This document shows, piece after piece, positions 24,395-35,828 of a DNA stretch of 64,000 nt. Source of the stretch: Oikopleura dioica (lineage: Eukaryota; Chordata; Appendicularia; Copelata; Oikopleuridae); contig OU015568.1 of NCBI GenBank assembly GCA_907165135.1, forward strand, positions 12,532,501 to 12,596,500, read 5' to 3'. How positions within the stretch are numbered: position 1 is the stretch's first letter; the number at the start of each line of letters is the position of its first letter. The notes beneath the pieces were generated by a model. The model had not been told where the DNA came from. It ran no database searches and worked only from the letters and a program-made list of their open reading frames with translations. The position numbers and the translations under genes were made by a program.

Positions 24395-27107
24395 TTATAG
24401 CGTGTTCGTTTCGTTTCGAACGGATTGGAGAATCATCTCGGCTTGTGAATATGCTTGAAGCATGTGGGTAAGTTCTTCTCTAAATGGAACTGTTTATTAC
24501 TGATATCGACAATTTTGGTATTTCTGCAATTGATTTTTACTTATACGAAAAACTGAGTTTACCGTTGCTGCGCAATAAATTCCGATTCCGCCAGCAGCTC
24601 TTTCATGTTCCTCTCACTTCCACTTTCGGTCTTGTAAATAGTCGTCACGAGGAATCCTTGCAGCGAATCTTTGACAGCGTTGACGATGAAATTCATGATC
24701 ACCTTGGGCACGTGATCTTGAATGCTTTTTCTGACAATGTTGAAGTAGCACTGGATCAAGAACTCGACAATTGCGCATTCTCGTTTTTCCGTTGCTTGCT
24801 AGTCAAAAGATAAGACACTTTCAAGTGGAATAACTGTACTTCTGAGTCGCCTGTCATTTTGCTGATGGCAGACTTTTTGGCTCCAAGGAAGTCCGGATGC
24901 TTGCAGTTAATGTAGGACACCTCGTTTTTGATGAAATTCGAAATAAATTCTTTTGCCGGCGCTGTCCTCATTTCGATCTGAAAGTCAGGAAAGTTCTTGA
25001 CGCTGTCATAAGAAAAGTTACGCTAGAAATCACGGCATCGCGGAGCTTGTTTGAAAGTCGTGGGAATCGCTGGTACTCCGCTGACAGCGCGTCTAAAAAT
25101 GACCATTTACGACCACTTGAGTTCGAGTGCTTGTATCAATGATTTCCCTCATCGAATGCTCTGTACGTTACATGCAATATGTCACTTACCATTTATAATT
25201 CTTTTCAGCTCCTCTTGTACGAGTTCGATGCAGCGGATGCTTGGTTCCTCAAGTCGGAGAATTTGCTTTTTCACGAGAGTACAAAAGCTCCGGTCGGGCA
25301 TGAAAACGGCTGAGCTGGTTCCGGAGGAGTTTCTGATTGATGTCAGAATTTCAACCGGCGCTTTTTTGGATAGGAGATAATTGTACGGTCCGGATTGCCA
25401 ATTGTCTATTAGCAATAGATAAGACAAGCCATTACCATTATCATTTTTTCAACACTATCCTATTCCGTCAAGAGGATTAACCTGCGCGAGAGCGTTTCCG
25501 AAAGTATCGTGAAAGATGAAGTTAATTCTTGCCCCACCAGCCAACTCGTCAGTCGTGAAATAACCCGCACCGTCGATGATATCGCTTCAGACGAGTTTAC
25601 TTTGCATTTTAACGATTCAAAAACTACAGGTCATCGAGCTGTCAAATTGTGGCTGACCATGTTGCGGCTTGATCGCAAATAGAACGTAATTTTCAAAAGC
25701 GAGCGAAATTAAACTCCTGCCTGTAGTCATTGGCGAATTTTGTTAGAAGAGACAGTAGCGTGCCTTTTAAGAGATTCCGATTTTCTCTTCCTTGATTTCA
25801 ATTCAATGGTGCAGAATCTCCAAACTTCCTGAAAAGTCTTTTACCGGCTCGCCATAGGCCGCCAATTGCGATTGAAACTGCCTCCTCAACAATGAAATTT
25901 TCATCGTTAATTCCGGCAACGTTGCACGGATATGCTCCACTAAAAGTTTTGACAAGCTCCTTCGAAGATAGGCACTTCCAGATCGCGCAGCGACAGAGGG
26001 ATATTTTGAGCGGAAGAACTTTTTCTCCTTTTCGAGTGCTTCTCTGATCGTTGTTTTCTTGTTCAAATCGGCCTAAATAACCATTGTCATCCACTTCTTT
26101 ACCCTATCTTACCTGGGATCTGCACATAATACCCACGATTCCCAATTTAACGGGAAGAACTCTTCCCGAAATCACATCCATCGCATCTGTTCCTCTATCT
26201 GAAACGCTCTTGGAATCGCAGCAATATATAGTTATTAGTACCCATCAAATCAATTTTAGTCAAAACAGCGAGTGTTCGTTTTCCGAGTGGATCAACCTTT
26301 CTTGCCAATTTAATTGCCTCAGACGTGGCGAAATCAACATTAGCAGCAGTTACGGCTAAGATAAGGGTGTTTGGACGTTTGATGTACTTCGTGACCATTG
26401 CAACGATTTGATCTTCTATGTCTTCAGGTTGATCACCAACAGGAACTCTAAAAGAATAGCTTAGTTTGAATTCGCTGGCCAAATTTTCAGAAAACCTTGT
26501 TATTCCTGGCAAATCAATCAGCGTAAGTGAAACCACATGCGGCGAAAAGACTCTTAGACCAATTTGCGTATCACAAATGTTCTTATTATTTCCACAAAGT
26601 CTCTCCGTCTCCCGGACGATTTCAAGTCCAACTTCGTTCCAATCAGTAAAAACCTTGTCAGGCAAATGAGCAAAAACCGCCCATTCTTCGTAAACTCGCC
26701 CTTCAACTTGCTTTTTGAATAGTTTCGCAATTGTGTTGTTATCAAATCTAAAGCTGCCTTTCTAAGGGTTACTATTTCCTGCGTCCTGTCGACTTTTATC
26801 AAATCCAATTTCAGCGGGCGGCGGGTGCAGACTCCTGAGTTACGAGGAATAAAATCTCGTCCAACGATATTTTCGAGAACCGACGATTTTCCCGAGCTTT
26901 GTGAGCCGATCGCGACGATTTGAGGGAGAGAAATTACATCCCCGCTAAAATGGAAGTAAATTTAAAATTAACGATTTCAAGAAAAAACCTTCCAACTGTC
27001 TCCAAAACGTCGTCAATGCGACTCATCATTCTAATTAGGACATCCATCTCGTCCCCTTCTATAATTTCGTGCGTTTTTTGCTTTTCTCTTAGTAGCGAGC
27101 GCAACAT
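24395..27107 (-). CDS. Dynamin-related GTPase, DNM1L/Drp1-like
   Basis: A membrane-scission GTPase; the Drp1 branch acts in mitochondrial and peroxisomal fission (family knowledge). The start chosen is ATG 27107 ([11 protein letters not shown]), leading into [19 protein letters not shown]. The GTPase domain has G1 GSQSSGKSS, the switch region ending TRRPLKL, G3 DLPGITR and G4 TKID. The middle domain (about 26080-25450) reads [12 protein letters not shown] and [19 protein letters not shown]. The GED (about 24.75-24.4 kb) reads [18 protein letters not shown] and ends [13 protein letters not shown] before TAA 24395-24397. About ten exons join in phase. One join (near 25.7 kb) needs a GC-AG intron. 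No PH or proline-rich domain is present, which separates it from classical dynamins. Confidence 0.88.
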
Positions 27108-27372
27108 CCGCTCTGGTCGATTTTTCGCGTTTACGAAAACTTGACTTCCTATTTTTGATTGATTCGCTCATTTTTGCATGTTTTCTGTGGTTCTATAGAA
27201 CAAATTCTTGAGTAAGATATTTCGGCACGTTTCTAGCTCGACGTTGAAAAATCAGAACCCGCGGTTTTGTTCGAAAATTAACACTTTTTCAACCCTCTAA
27301 ATGACTATTATTACCACAACTGCTTTCTCAGAGAAAATCACACTCGATTCTTTCTTTAGACCTTTTTAATTG

Positions 27373-27762
27373 CTAGATATTATCATTTACAAATTCAATC
27401 TTCCATGTTTCGCAGTAAAAGGATGAAAATAGCGTCTCAACTCTTTGAAAAAAGATGTTTAAAATGATGTTTTGCCTAAACAGCAGATGTTGTTTGAGAA
27501 TATAAATAGCACCAGTTTTAGGTACTTCCGCTTGAAACGCTTTATCTTTCATAATTTCAAGTGGCACTTTACACGGAGATTCATATTCTGGTTTTAGATG
27601 GAAATGACTCAGGAAAGCATCGATTTTGGAGCACTCGATTCTCGTTGTCCAATTTGCATCAGCTTGTTCAACAATCCGAATTGTTGGGAGTTGAATGCGT
27701 AAAACACGAATTCTTCCAATTTTTAAAGCAGGGCGGGACACTGACTTTTGAAGCGACTGCAT
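27373..27762 (-). CDS. Hypothetical single-exon protein, about 130 aa
   Basis: An open frame starts at ATG 27762 (MQSLQKSVSRPALK), shortly after the dynamin gene's promoter side, and ends at a stop near 27373. The N-terminus is basic; the C-terminal half is hydrophobic and aromatic without a clear membrane helix. I see no known domain. It may be an exon of a larger transcript. Length and an ordinary-looking composition are the only support. Confidence 0.3.
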   Translation of the reverse strand: MQSLQKSVSRPALKIGRIRVLRIQLPTIRIVEQADANWTTRIECSKIDAFLSHFHLKPEYESPCKVPLEIMKDKAFQAEVPKTGAIYILKQHLLFRQNIILNIFFQRVETLFSSFYCETWKIEFVNDNI

Positions 27763-28619
27763 TTTGAACAAAGATGAATCAAATTAAATCTATCATTTTT
27801 GCCTTGAAGGGCGAAAGTCAGAACTCTTGAAAAAATGGCCACTTGAGGACTATTTCTAAGTAAGACTTACAAGCATAAATCAACAAGGTCAAGGCTCTTA
27901 TTCTTGCATTTTTGACAAGATAAGAGACTTGTTCATCAGATGCTCTAGTTTTTCAAGCGCTAGAATCATCTAATTTGCTGCTAGATTAATTTAGCATGTT
28001 TTTCACTTTCCGATAGTTCTACAATCCAACCGTTGCTACCCAGTTGTCGAATTGGAAAAACACTATCGTCTCGTTTCTTATCAGTAATCAGGGCGGTCAC
28101 TATGATGATATCCTGCCGAGTGGTCGGCGGTTTTCCCCGCTCAAGATTCTCAAGAGAAGCCCTTCTTGTTTACGAAACACGGGGATGCGAAAGAGATTGT
28201 ATCCTCCACCAGCGAAAATCCGGATTAAAAACATATCATCGACGAGGCATTCTGACACTTGCGTTTCTAATTGCCAGTTTCATGCAGATTTGAACATGCA
28301 GACGGCAAAAAATATACATATTCGTCGATCTGACACGCAGCCGGTAATTCATTTTAATCAAAACACGTTCTCATCTTCAAAATCTCACGTTCATCCCTTT
28401 CTTTGCCTCAAAGATAAGATTCAAAGATCATTTAGCTTTAAATGTATTTACAGATATTTTAACCTTATCACGTTTTTTGACAAATAAAAAGGAAGTGTAC
28501 AGCGAATCGAATAAAATAATCAAGTGCTGAGCGAATTTTTTTTTTCTCCAGGTGTTCTGGATTTCGATAAAAAAAAGCTCAATCACTAATTCTTAGGGCT
28601 TTATAAATAAAAATTATTT
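27763..28619. other. Intergenic region, nothing supported
   Basis: About 0.85 kb of AT-rich sequence with one plus-strand frame (28044-28487) that lacks domain or splice support. No repeat or RNA gene recognised. Confidence 0.35.
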
Positions 28620-30453
28620 TCATGGAGAAGCAGAACTTTCGTTGAAGGAATGGAAGACGGTCTCGTCGAGTGTCGAGCATTCATGGGAAGAGACAAAGCT
28701 GGTCGAAAGTCGGCGGTGGCCAGTTTCTGAGCGGAATTTTTCCTCGTCTAGGGAACAGTTGAGCAGGTTTTTCTCGGCCTCGACGGCGGAGAGTCGTTGT
28801 CGGACGGTTTCTACTTCGGTTTGGAGACGACGGTTGTGGTTTTTGATATTCTCGATCTGAAAAGAAAGTGAGTTTCTTGGAAACCATAAGTGTAAAAATT
28901 GATTTGGAAGATTTATATAAAAGAAGAAATTCTTATGCGACCGATCAATAAGAGCAACAACAACAACTTCAACGTCGCTAACAACTTACCATTTCTGATC
29001 GATCTTCCGCAATATGCTTGAACTTGGACAACTTCTCAATCTCCTCACGAAATTGTTCGTTTTCGAGGACGATTTGATTATTCTTCTGCCTCAAGATCTT
29101 GTTCTGCTTCGCTTTTTCTTCGTTTTCAAATTTCATACTGTCCGCCAAATTCTTTGCCTCGACGTAAGGCTTGAGTCGGCGTTCGACTTCTTCTGAAATC
29201 TTTTTGTCGTTTTCTTTCGCTAGCTTTTCCAGCCGCTTCGGGAATTCGGCGATGATCGAGTCTCGGTTGGAAATGTCGGTTTTCAGTTGATTCTGTTCGT
29301 TTTGGGACTCGCTCAGCTGGTTGGAAAGTTCGGAGAGCTTCGTCGTTTGTTCGGCGATTCTAGCGTTGAGATCGGCGAGGGAGGAGGAGTGTTCTTGCTG
29401 TAGCTTGGCAATCTGCTCGGCGTTTACAGCTCTAAAGAGATGAGATAGAAAAATGATTGGGAGAAAATTTTCTTACTTTTCAAGAGCAGCTCTGCTGGTG
29501 AGCTCTGCCACTTTCTCGAGTGCCGCTTCTTCCATCATTTTGATCTGCTGGTCCTTTTGTTTGAGCACGCTAGGGAAGATGATCGTCACGAGTTCATCCG
29601 CTCTCGTTAGTTTATTCGTAACATCCTTGAGTTTTGCTTCCAATTCCTCGACACGTGACTCGAGGAGTTTTGCCCTAGCAGCGTGATCAACTAGTAATTC
29701 TGTTAAACGCCGCCAGTTAGAATCAATACCTATACTATCAATACCAATTCTTACCTTTTTTAGAACTGACTCTCGAGGTTGAAGAAGTTGACGACGGGAT
29801 TCTATCACGACTTCCTGCTTTTGAAATTGGTTTATTGTTAGAGCTGAGTCCGGGCGAGTTCCGCAGCGCGTTTTCCTTTGACTTCACTCTTCGGATCAGT
29901 GTTGGCGAGTGTTCTTCTATTTTCGCCTTTTTCGCTGAACATTTTTTGTTTAATATTTTGATAAAAAATTAATAGCTCTCAAACTGTGGCGATAAAAATA
30001 TAATCTAAAGGGTTTGACTCACCTCCAGCTCTCGCTTTCGCCGCGCTGGTTTCTGGTTCTTTCAATTTGTTGTTGTTCATTGCGATGGCATTGGAAGTAG
30101 ACCGTGTGATTCTAGTGCTCAGGGGTCTACGAAGAGGGTATGGCCCGGTGGAGACAGATGCAGAACGGGTTGTTGGAGGCGTCGATCGGAGAGGTTTTTC
30201 CTTGTCCTAAATTAATTCATATGTAAACCAAGTTTATAAGTGGACATCTAGTTTTAAAGAATTCGAAAACTAGCGAAATCGTCCTCGCCCAAAGGCAAGA
30301 AAAACATGCCCTGAGGGAAGTGTCGCCGTTGCTAGTAGAAGGTCAAAATTTACTTCAAATTATTACCTGTTTGATTTTCGCCTGTCTCTTCAAAGCCGCT
30401 TCTGTCATTCGTATCTCTGGCACCGGCGATTTTTTCATCCTAGGATTTTCCAT
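28620..30453 (-). CDS. Basic-headed coiled-coil protein
   Basis: The start is ATG 30453 (MENPRMKKSPVPEIRMTEAA) and the stop is TGA 28620-28622. The exons join through GT-AG introns in frame. The first 180 or so residues are basic and rich in Ser, Thr and Pro (RSTPPTTRSASVSTGPYP), as in microtubule-binding or phospho-regulated regions. The rest is almost continuous heptad coiled coil (for example VEELEAKLKDVTNKL, LNARIAEQTTKLSELSNQL and IENIKNHNRRLQTEVETV). A cytoskeletal or centrosomal role is an inference from composition only; I could not match a named family. Confidence 0.7.
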
Positions 30454-33400
30454 TTAGGATTTTAGAAAAAAAGCCTTGGTCTTAAAAAATTAACGACCCA
30501 AAAAACTTTTTTCGGAAAAAACGAAGTGGCCCCTTTTCAGAAAAAATAGCTTCTGGCCTAAATCTTAACTCCCCCGCTTGCGATAAATATCAACACGGCA
30601 GTGGAACGAACCAGCTGGTAGTGGCGGGGAGAAAAAAAAACGGTGCAGGTGGTGCAGCGCCACAATTGGCCTCAAAACGGCTTACCACCTTGCTGACAGA
30701 TGGGAGGGAAGAAAACAGGGGCTTACACGGTTCTCGACGGGTTTCGGAAGGGCAGGTAAATTTTAGTAGAAGTTGAAGTCATTATTTTTTTCTTATTTTA
30801 TTTTCTCTCTTTATTTTAATTTGAAAGCTCAAATAAAATTTTTCATATGATTCTAGAAATTATTGAAACTTCTAATCTAGAGTATCGGTACCTTCTTGTT
30901 GAATTAACTGTACTTGAGCTACTGGCAGAGCAACTCAGTGGCCTTCTAACTTCAGTACTTCTCGTGACTGTTTTTCTAGTGCCGGGCATTTTCTCTGCTT
31001 CGACTTTTGCTGGTGGTTTACGCCAGGCTATCACCATAATTTCCCTGCTCTTCTCGTTAAAATTGCGTCTATTGTTTAATCTATCCAAATTTATCTCAGA
31101 GTTTGCCTCTAGATTTGTTTTATGAGGTCAGAGTCTGTGTGCCTGAGCTTGAATTGGGCATCACTCCTAGCTGTGTGCCCAAAAAATAAGATTACTTCTA
31201 TTTTGGCTCCTTATTTGTTTTGCCCCATTACTAAGTCAGAGGGAGAGGACAAAGGCGATTTTTACGAGCTGCGTGATGGATTTCATGCTTCGATGGGTTC
31301 ATTTTTGTCAATTCATGCCATGAGTAATTACAAATTACCAACGCTTTTGATGAGCGAAAAGTTCCTTTTTCGATGGTCAAAAAAATACGAAGTCAAGAAA
31401 ACATAAATTGATAGATGATAGAAGACGTAATTACAATGAGAAATTGACGATGATGATCAATCTGAGGATTTTTTTAAAGATGATAGATCATCTTTTAACG
31501 ATTTTCTCTTGAAAGATTGATTAGCGGAGTAAAACATTTTTTACCTAATCGTTGTTGCAAGTTGTAATTGTACTAGTTGTAATTCGGGGACTTGTTTTGG
31601 TCGGGGAAAATGAATATTAAACAACTTGTCAATTAATTTGTTATCAAGTTACTTTTTGAACGGTCAGGAGTTTTGTTTCTCTGATGATCCAAAATCTTTG
31701 TTTCTATAACTCTAATCACCCGTCTCCCGCCAGACAACACGTGGTTTTCTATCATCCCCTGGTCTCGTGCTCTGAACCCTGACAGGGCTTGATTTTTATA
31801 CAACAAACATTTGAACATTTGAAGCTTCAAAAAAGCCCTTTACCTTTCTCCTGAAATGCAAATTAGACTCTCAGACTCTTTTCTACCGGTTGGGAAATAA
31901 TACCCACTAAAGCTCGGGCCGCTATCCATCTGTGGTATTTTCATCTAAATTCCAATTTACTGTCCAAGAAGCCACCGTTTCCCACAAACTCCGCAGATGA
32001 TGAGATGCCCTTGGAAGCAAGAGTCTGCTGGCGATTCTGATTGTGGGAAAACGGTCTTTCTTCAACAAAGAATTGACCTCAGTAATTATGTAATAATTAT
32101 TAAGGTGATAGCACGTGTTTACTTTTAAAATAGGAATTAAAAGAAAAATAATGCAATAATTATTATTTTTTTCGGGAGAAAGCAACCGTTTTTCTTTTGA
32201 TCTTTCTTTTTGATAATTTGATAAGGACATGAATATTTATTATAGAAACTGGCGGTACTATCAAACGGGAGATATTATGGCATGAGAGTCGGCTTTTAGG
32301 TTTGTTATCAGAGAAACTGCTTTATCGCTTTTTCGAAAGCGGATATTGAGTTCTAGTCATCAAATAGTCAAAATAGAATTGGGGGAAATTGAGAACAAGG
32401 GTTCTTAAAAGTGGAAGGGAAAATAAATTATTTCTTTATCCGAATATTTTCTTTATTTAAAAGAATCAATTAGATAAAAGACCTTGTGAAGTTGTGTAGT
32501 TAAAATCATATTTTTTTCTCAATTAAAAATTTACCTGTTTGTTGATTCTGTTAAAACTCGAAGCACCATTTTCTAAGTTGTTTTCTTTTCTACTCTCTTG
32601 GTTACAAAACTTGTTGTGCTTATCTATTTTTGCTCGTCTTTAACTTTATTTTTACTCGCGAGCAGCTATCCGCTCGAGGACGAGGGATCACGAGAACTCG
32701 CGCGCGCCATCGCAAAAATGCTCAGTGTGAAAATTATTCTTTTCCGTTTGCATAAATAATTTGTTCAAATTGTTGATAAATTATCAAATTGGTGATAAAC
32801 ATGAACGATAAGGGTGGAGTTTGAAAGCGCAATGTTTCGAAAAAAATCTATAAAATTTCCATTTATTAATTATTTGGGATGCTCTTAAAACGTGGTTCCT
32901 CTGTAGAAAAAATAACAATTTGACGAGATAAAATTCTTTCTTCATTCTTCTTTGCATTTGTTCAAGAAAAAATGTTATTTTTGCCAAAGATTGCAAATTG
33001 AAAAAAAAAAGAAAAATGCATTCGAAGCTCGCTATTTTTTAAAAATGCGGTAATACAGTAATCACTAATGCACTTGGCGGGGGAGCGGCCACGATATCTT
33101 CCGGAGTTTAATCTGACAATGAGGCAATTTTTGACTTTGCTCGACTTTTAGAATATTCAAGAGAGGCGGGATTTGGTCAAAGGGAGAAATGCTCATTTCA
33201 CGCTCGGAAACAACAGCTCGATAACTGATAATTTTATGTTAACAAATTGTTTAGCCCTCGTGGCCAGAAAATTATTCATGTTTATCTGGCGAGTTGAAAA
33301 AGCGGATAAGTTTTGATTCAATTCATTCAAGTTCAAAAAACGATTCAAGATGAAAGGGGACACGGAAGTCCGACTGGAACTCAAAATGTCAGCTACTGTG

Positions 33401-33727
33401 GCTAGAATCTGTGTGAAGTGCTGAGTACCCTTTAGAAGCTACAAAGCGACTTGCAAATGATTCGGAAAATTGACTTGTTTTCCCAAATGAATATAATTCT
33501 TTGATTGAGAGCGAAATTCAAGAAGCGACTTGTTTTCTTATCAATACTGTATTTTCTACTGCAACTGTTTTATTCCGGCATGCATAATTTACTCGAAAAA
33601 AGCAGTAATATTCTACAGTAAAAGGCTGTAAAATCTGTAATGAAGCCTTTTAGCGAATCACACGATGATCTGAACTTGTCAAACTCGCCAATATCGCTCG
33701 TAGTCTGTTTTGGGGTCCATTAATAAA
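30454..33727. other. Gene-poor AT-rich region
   Basis: About 3.3 kb with no recognised gene. A minus-strand frame at 31088-30846 (basic, Arg/Ser-rich, with an AAATCTAG acceptor-like sequence in front) could be a terminal exon, and overlaps an antisense frame; neither is called. The sequence near 30600-30680 is unusually G/C-rich (gtgcaggtggtgcagcgcc) compared with its surroundings. It may contain the promoter of the coiled-coil gene. Confidence 0.4.
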
Positions 33728-34415
33728 TTAAGGAGGTAGTCCTCGCTTTTAAGAAAACCGGAATTTTCAATTTTTCTTTGCAGATTCTGAAAGCTCGTAT
33801 AAAGATCTACAAACTTTGTTCTAATAGTTTTTTCTAAATGTAAGAGAAAAGCCCCGAAAATCGCGTTTGAAAAGTGAGATTTTGATGAAAAAATTTCAAA
33901 AACTCGAATTTTTTTGCTTATTTTATGCAAAGTTTTGGCTTTATCTCCATTTTTATGACTTCTAGATTATTAAAATTAAAAAATATAATGTCTATTATAA
34001 AGATAACTAAAGATTTATCTTCTTTAAAAAACTCATTTTTCATGATTTTGAGACCCCAGATTTGATCGATGGTTTTACATATTAATTTTTTGATTTTTTT
34101 TATTTCGCTGAATTCAAACTTAGAAGAAGGTATGAACTTCCGAAAAATATAATTGGTATAAATTTTTGAAACCGCCCCTTGATTTTAGGCGCGTTTGAAA
34201 ATAGGCCAAAATGGCGATTTCTCAAGCATAGTGTTCGATTATTGCCCTCTTACTCCTTAAGGGGGCGCCGAAAATTATTTCCAGAAAATTCAAACTTAGA
34301 TCAGGGTTTGACCTTTCTATCTATATAGTTTTTAACCTCTAACTCAAGCTCATATTCGGCAGAGCGTTGTTCAAAAAGGACCGAAATCGCAAAAAAGCAA
34401 GGACTACCTCCTTAA
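33728..34415. mobile_element. TTAA-flanked MITE-like element with 19-bp terminal repeats
   Basis: The left end at 33732 reads GGAGGTAGTCCTCGCTTTT; the right end at 34411, read in reverse complement, is GGAGGTAGTCCTTGCTTTT, one mismatch in 19. Both ends are flanked by TTAA (33728-33731 and 34412-34415), the target duplication typical of piggyBac-type elements. The 680-bp interior is AT-rich and has no transposase, so it would be a non-autonomous copy. Confidence 0.75.
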
Positions 34416-35828
34416 TACGTCGTTATTTTCTAAATAAATATGTAATGAGCAGCCCCAAACTGAACATTTTACTTGAAAACCTCGCAATGTGAAAGTGGGG
34501 TCATCGTGAACCGTTCAATTTCTGAGTTTTCTGCTTTCATTAAAAAGAAAATGACTTGATTAGTCGTGTAATTAACATCCTGGTTATCAAGGGCTCCTCT
34601 CAAAATATCAAGCAACTTCCTCAAATTTTAATTGATCCCCTCCAAAGTGGCGGAAAATTACATCTTTTCCCAAAAATACCTAAATTTGCCGTTCGCCGAG
34701 TTCATTTTCAATTCTCTGAGGAAGCCAAAAATTCCACGATTTTTTCGGTTTTAATTTTGATGGATTAAAAGATCTTGGACTCACCAGTCTTTGGCTTTTG
34801 TCATGATACAGCCCATTGTTCTGAAGAGCAGCGCGTGTTAGTTTTTCAGAGAATGGATTGCTTGAAGCTTCACATCCCCTTAGGAAGACGCTCGAATTCA
34901 TAATTGGACACATATTGTGCTTGCCAGAGGACAGTAGCAAAACATGACTAGTCCCTTGCTCTCTCTCTTTGTTTATGCTTGATCAGAACAAAGTGGCTTA
35001 ATTTAACTGGGCTTGCAATCCCATAAGAATTCTCAGAGTTTTGACCATCTGTTCGGCTCTTTTCAAAAATAACGAGCGTTTTTCAATTCCCCGAAGCAAG
35101 TTTCTTGAATAATTTTCATCCTTTATTTTACCTTTTAGTTCTGACTTTCATCGGTGCTCTCATTGTCATGGGTTGTAATAAAAAGCAACTGTGTTCTTTA
35201 TTTTCTAATTTTGGTGTCCAAACGACTTTTATACTGAGCATGGGTCGGGCTCACGGACCAACGCTCTTGCCAGCCGAAAAAATCGATGCGCTCTTGGCCT
35301 CTCTGTCTCGTGTCAATCGTAATAATCGTGTTGGGTTCTCGTCGACGGGCTCCTAATAAGCCGGCTTTGGAAGCCCCCTGCTACTGTATATAAAACAAGG
35401 ACGATTAAATGAAATACAGATAGATGCCACGATTTTGGTTAACTTTTGGATAATTATCGTTTGAATAATCCACGCTAGAGACTATTAAGTCAAGCCGCAT
35501 TTCTGGAAGTGCCAAGAAATAACTTGAAATTGTCCAAATTCGAAATTGCAACCGCAGTTGTACAATCTTAAAACCCACCCAATAACCTGTGACATGTCCT
35601 GTGAGACTATTGCGTTATCCTGCTCTGACTTTGAACTTGCGGATATTACCATATTGCGGTCGATTAAATTAGTACTCAGCGCCAGTTTTTCAAGATTTTT
35701 TAGCGACCGCTAATTTTGCACCACGCGGAATGATAAGTTATTGGAACTTCTAAAGTAGACAGTTGTTTTTGTATAAAAATAGATATTTTATTATATAGAA
35801 ATAAAAAAGAGAGGCAAAATAACAGTTT
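34416..35828. other. Gene-poor region
   Basis: About 1.4 kb with only short frames. One plus-strand frame (35105-35356) begins in a different alternative start and has no domain. No RNA gene recognised. Confidence 0.35.

Noticed and set aside
30847-31125. Hydrophobic plus-strand frame resembling a membrane protein
   Set aside because: It lies opposite an Arg/Ser-rich frame on the minus strand, which would generate such hydrophobic antisense translation; neither strand has convincing gene structure.
33679-33930. 83-codon minus-strand frame overlapping the left end of the TTAA element
   Set aside because: It crosses the element boundary and shows no domain; composition is that of AT-rich non-coding sequence.
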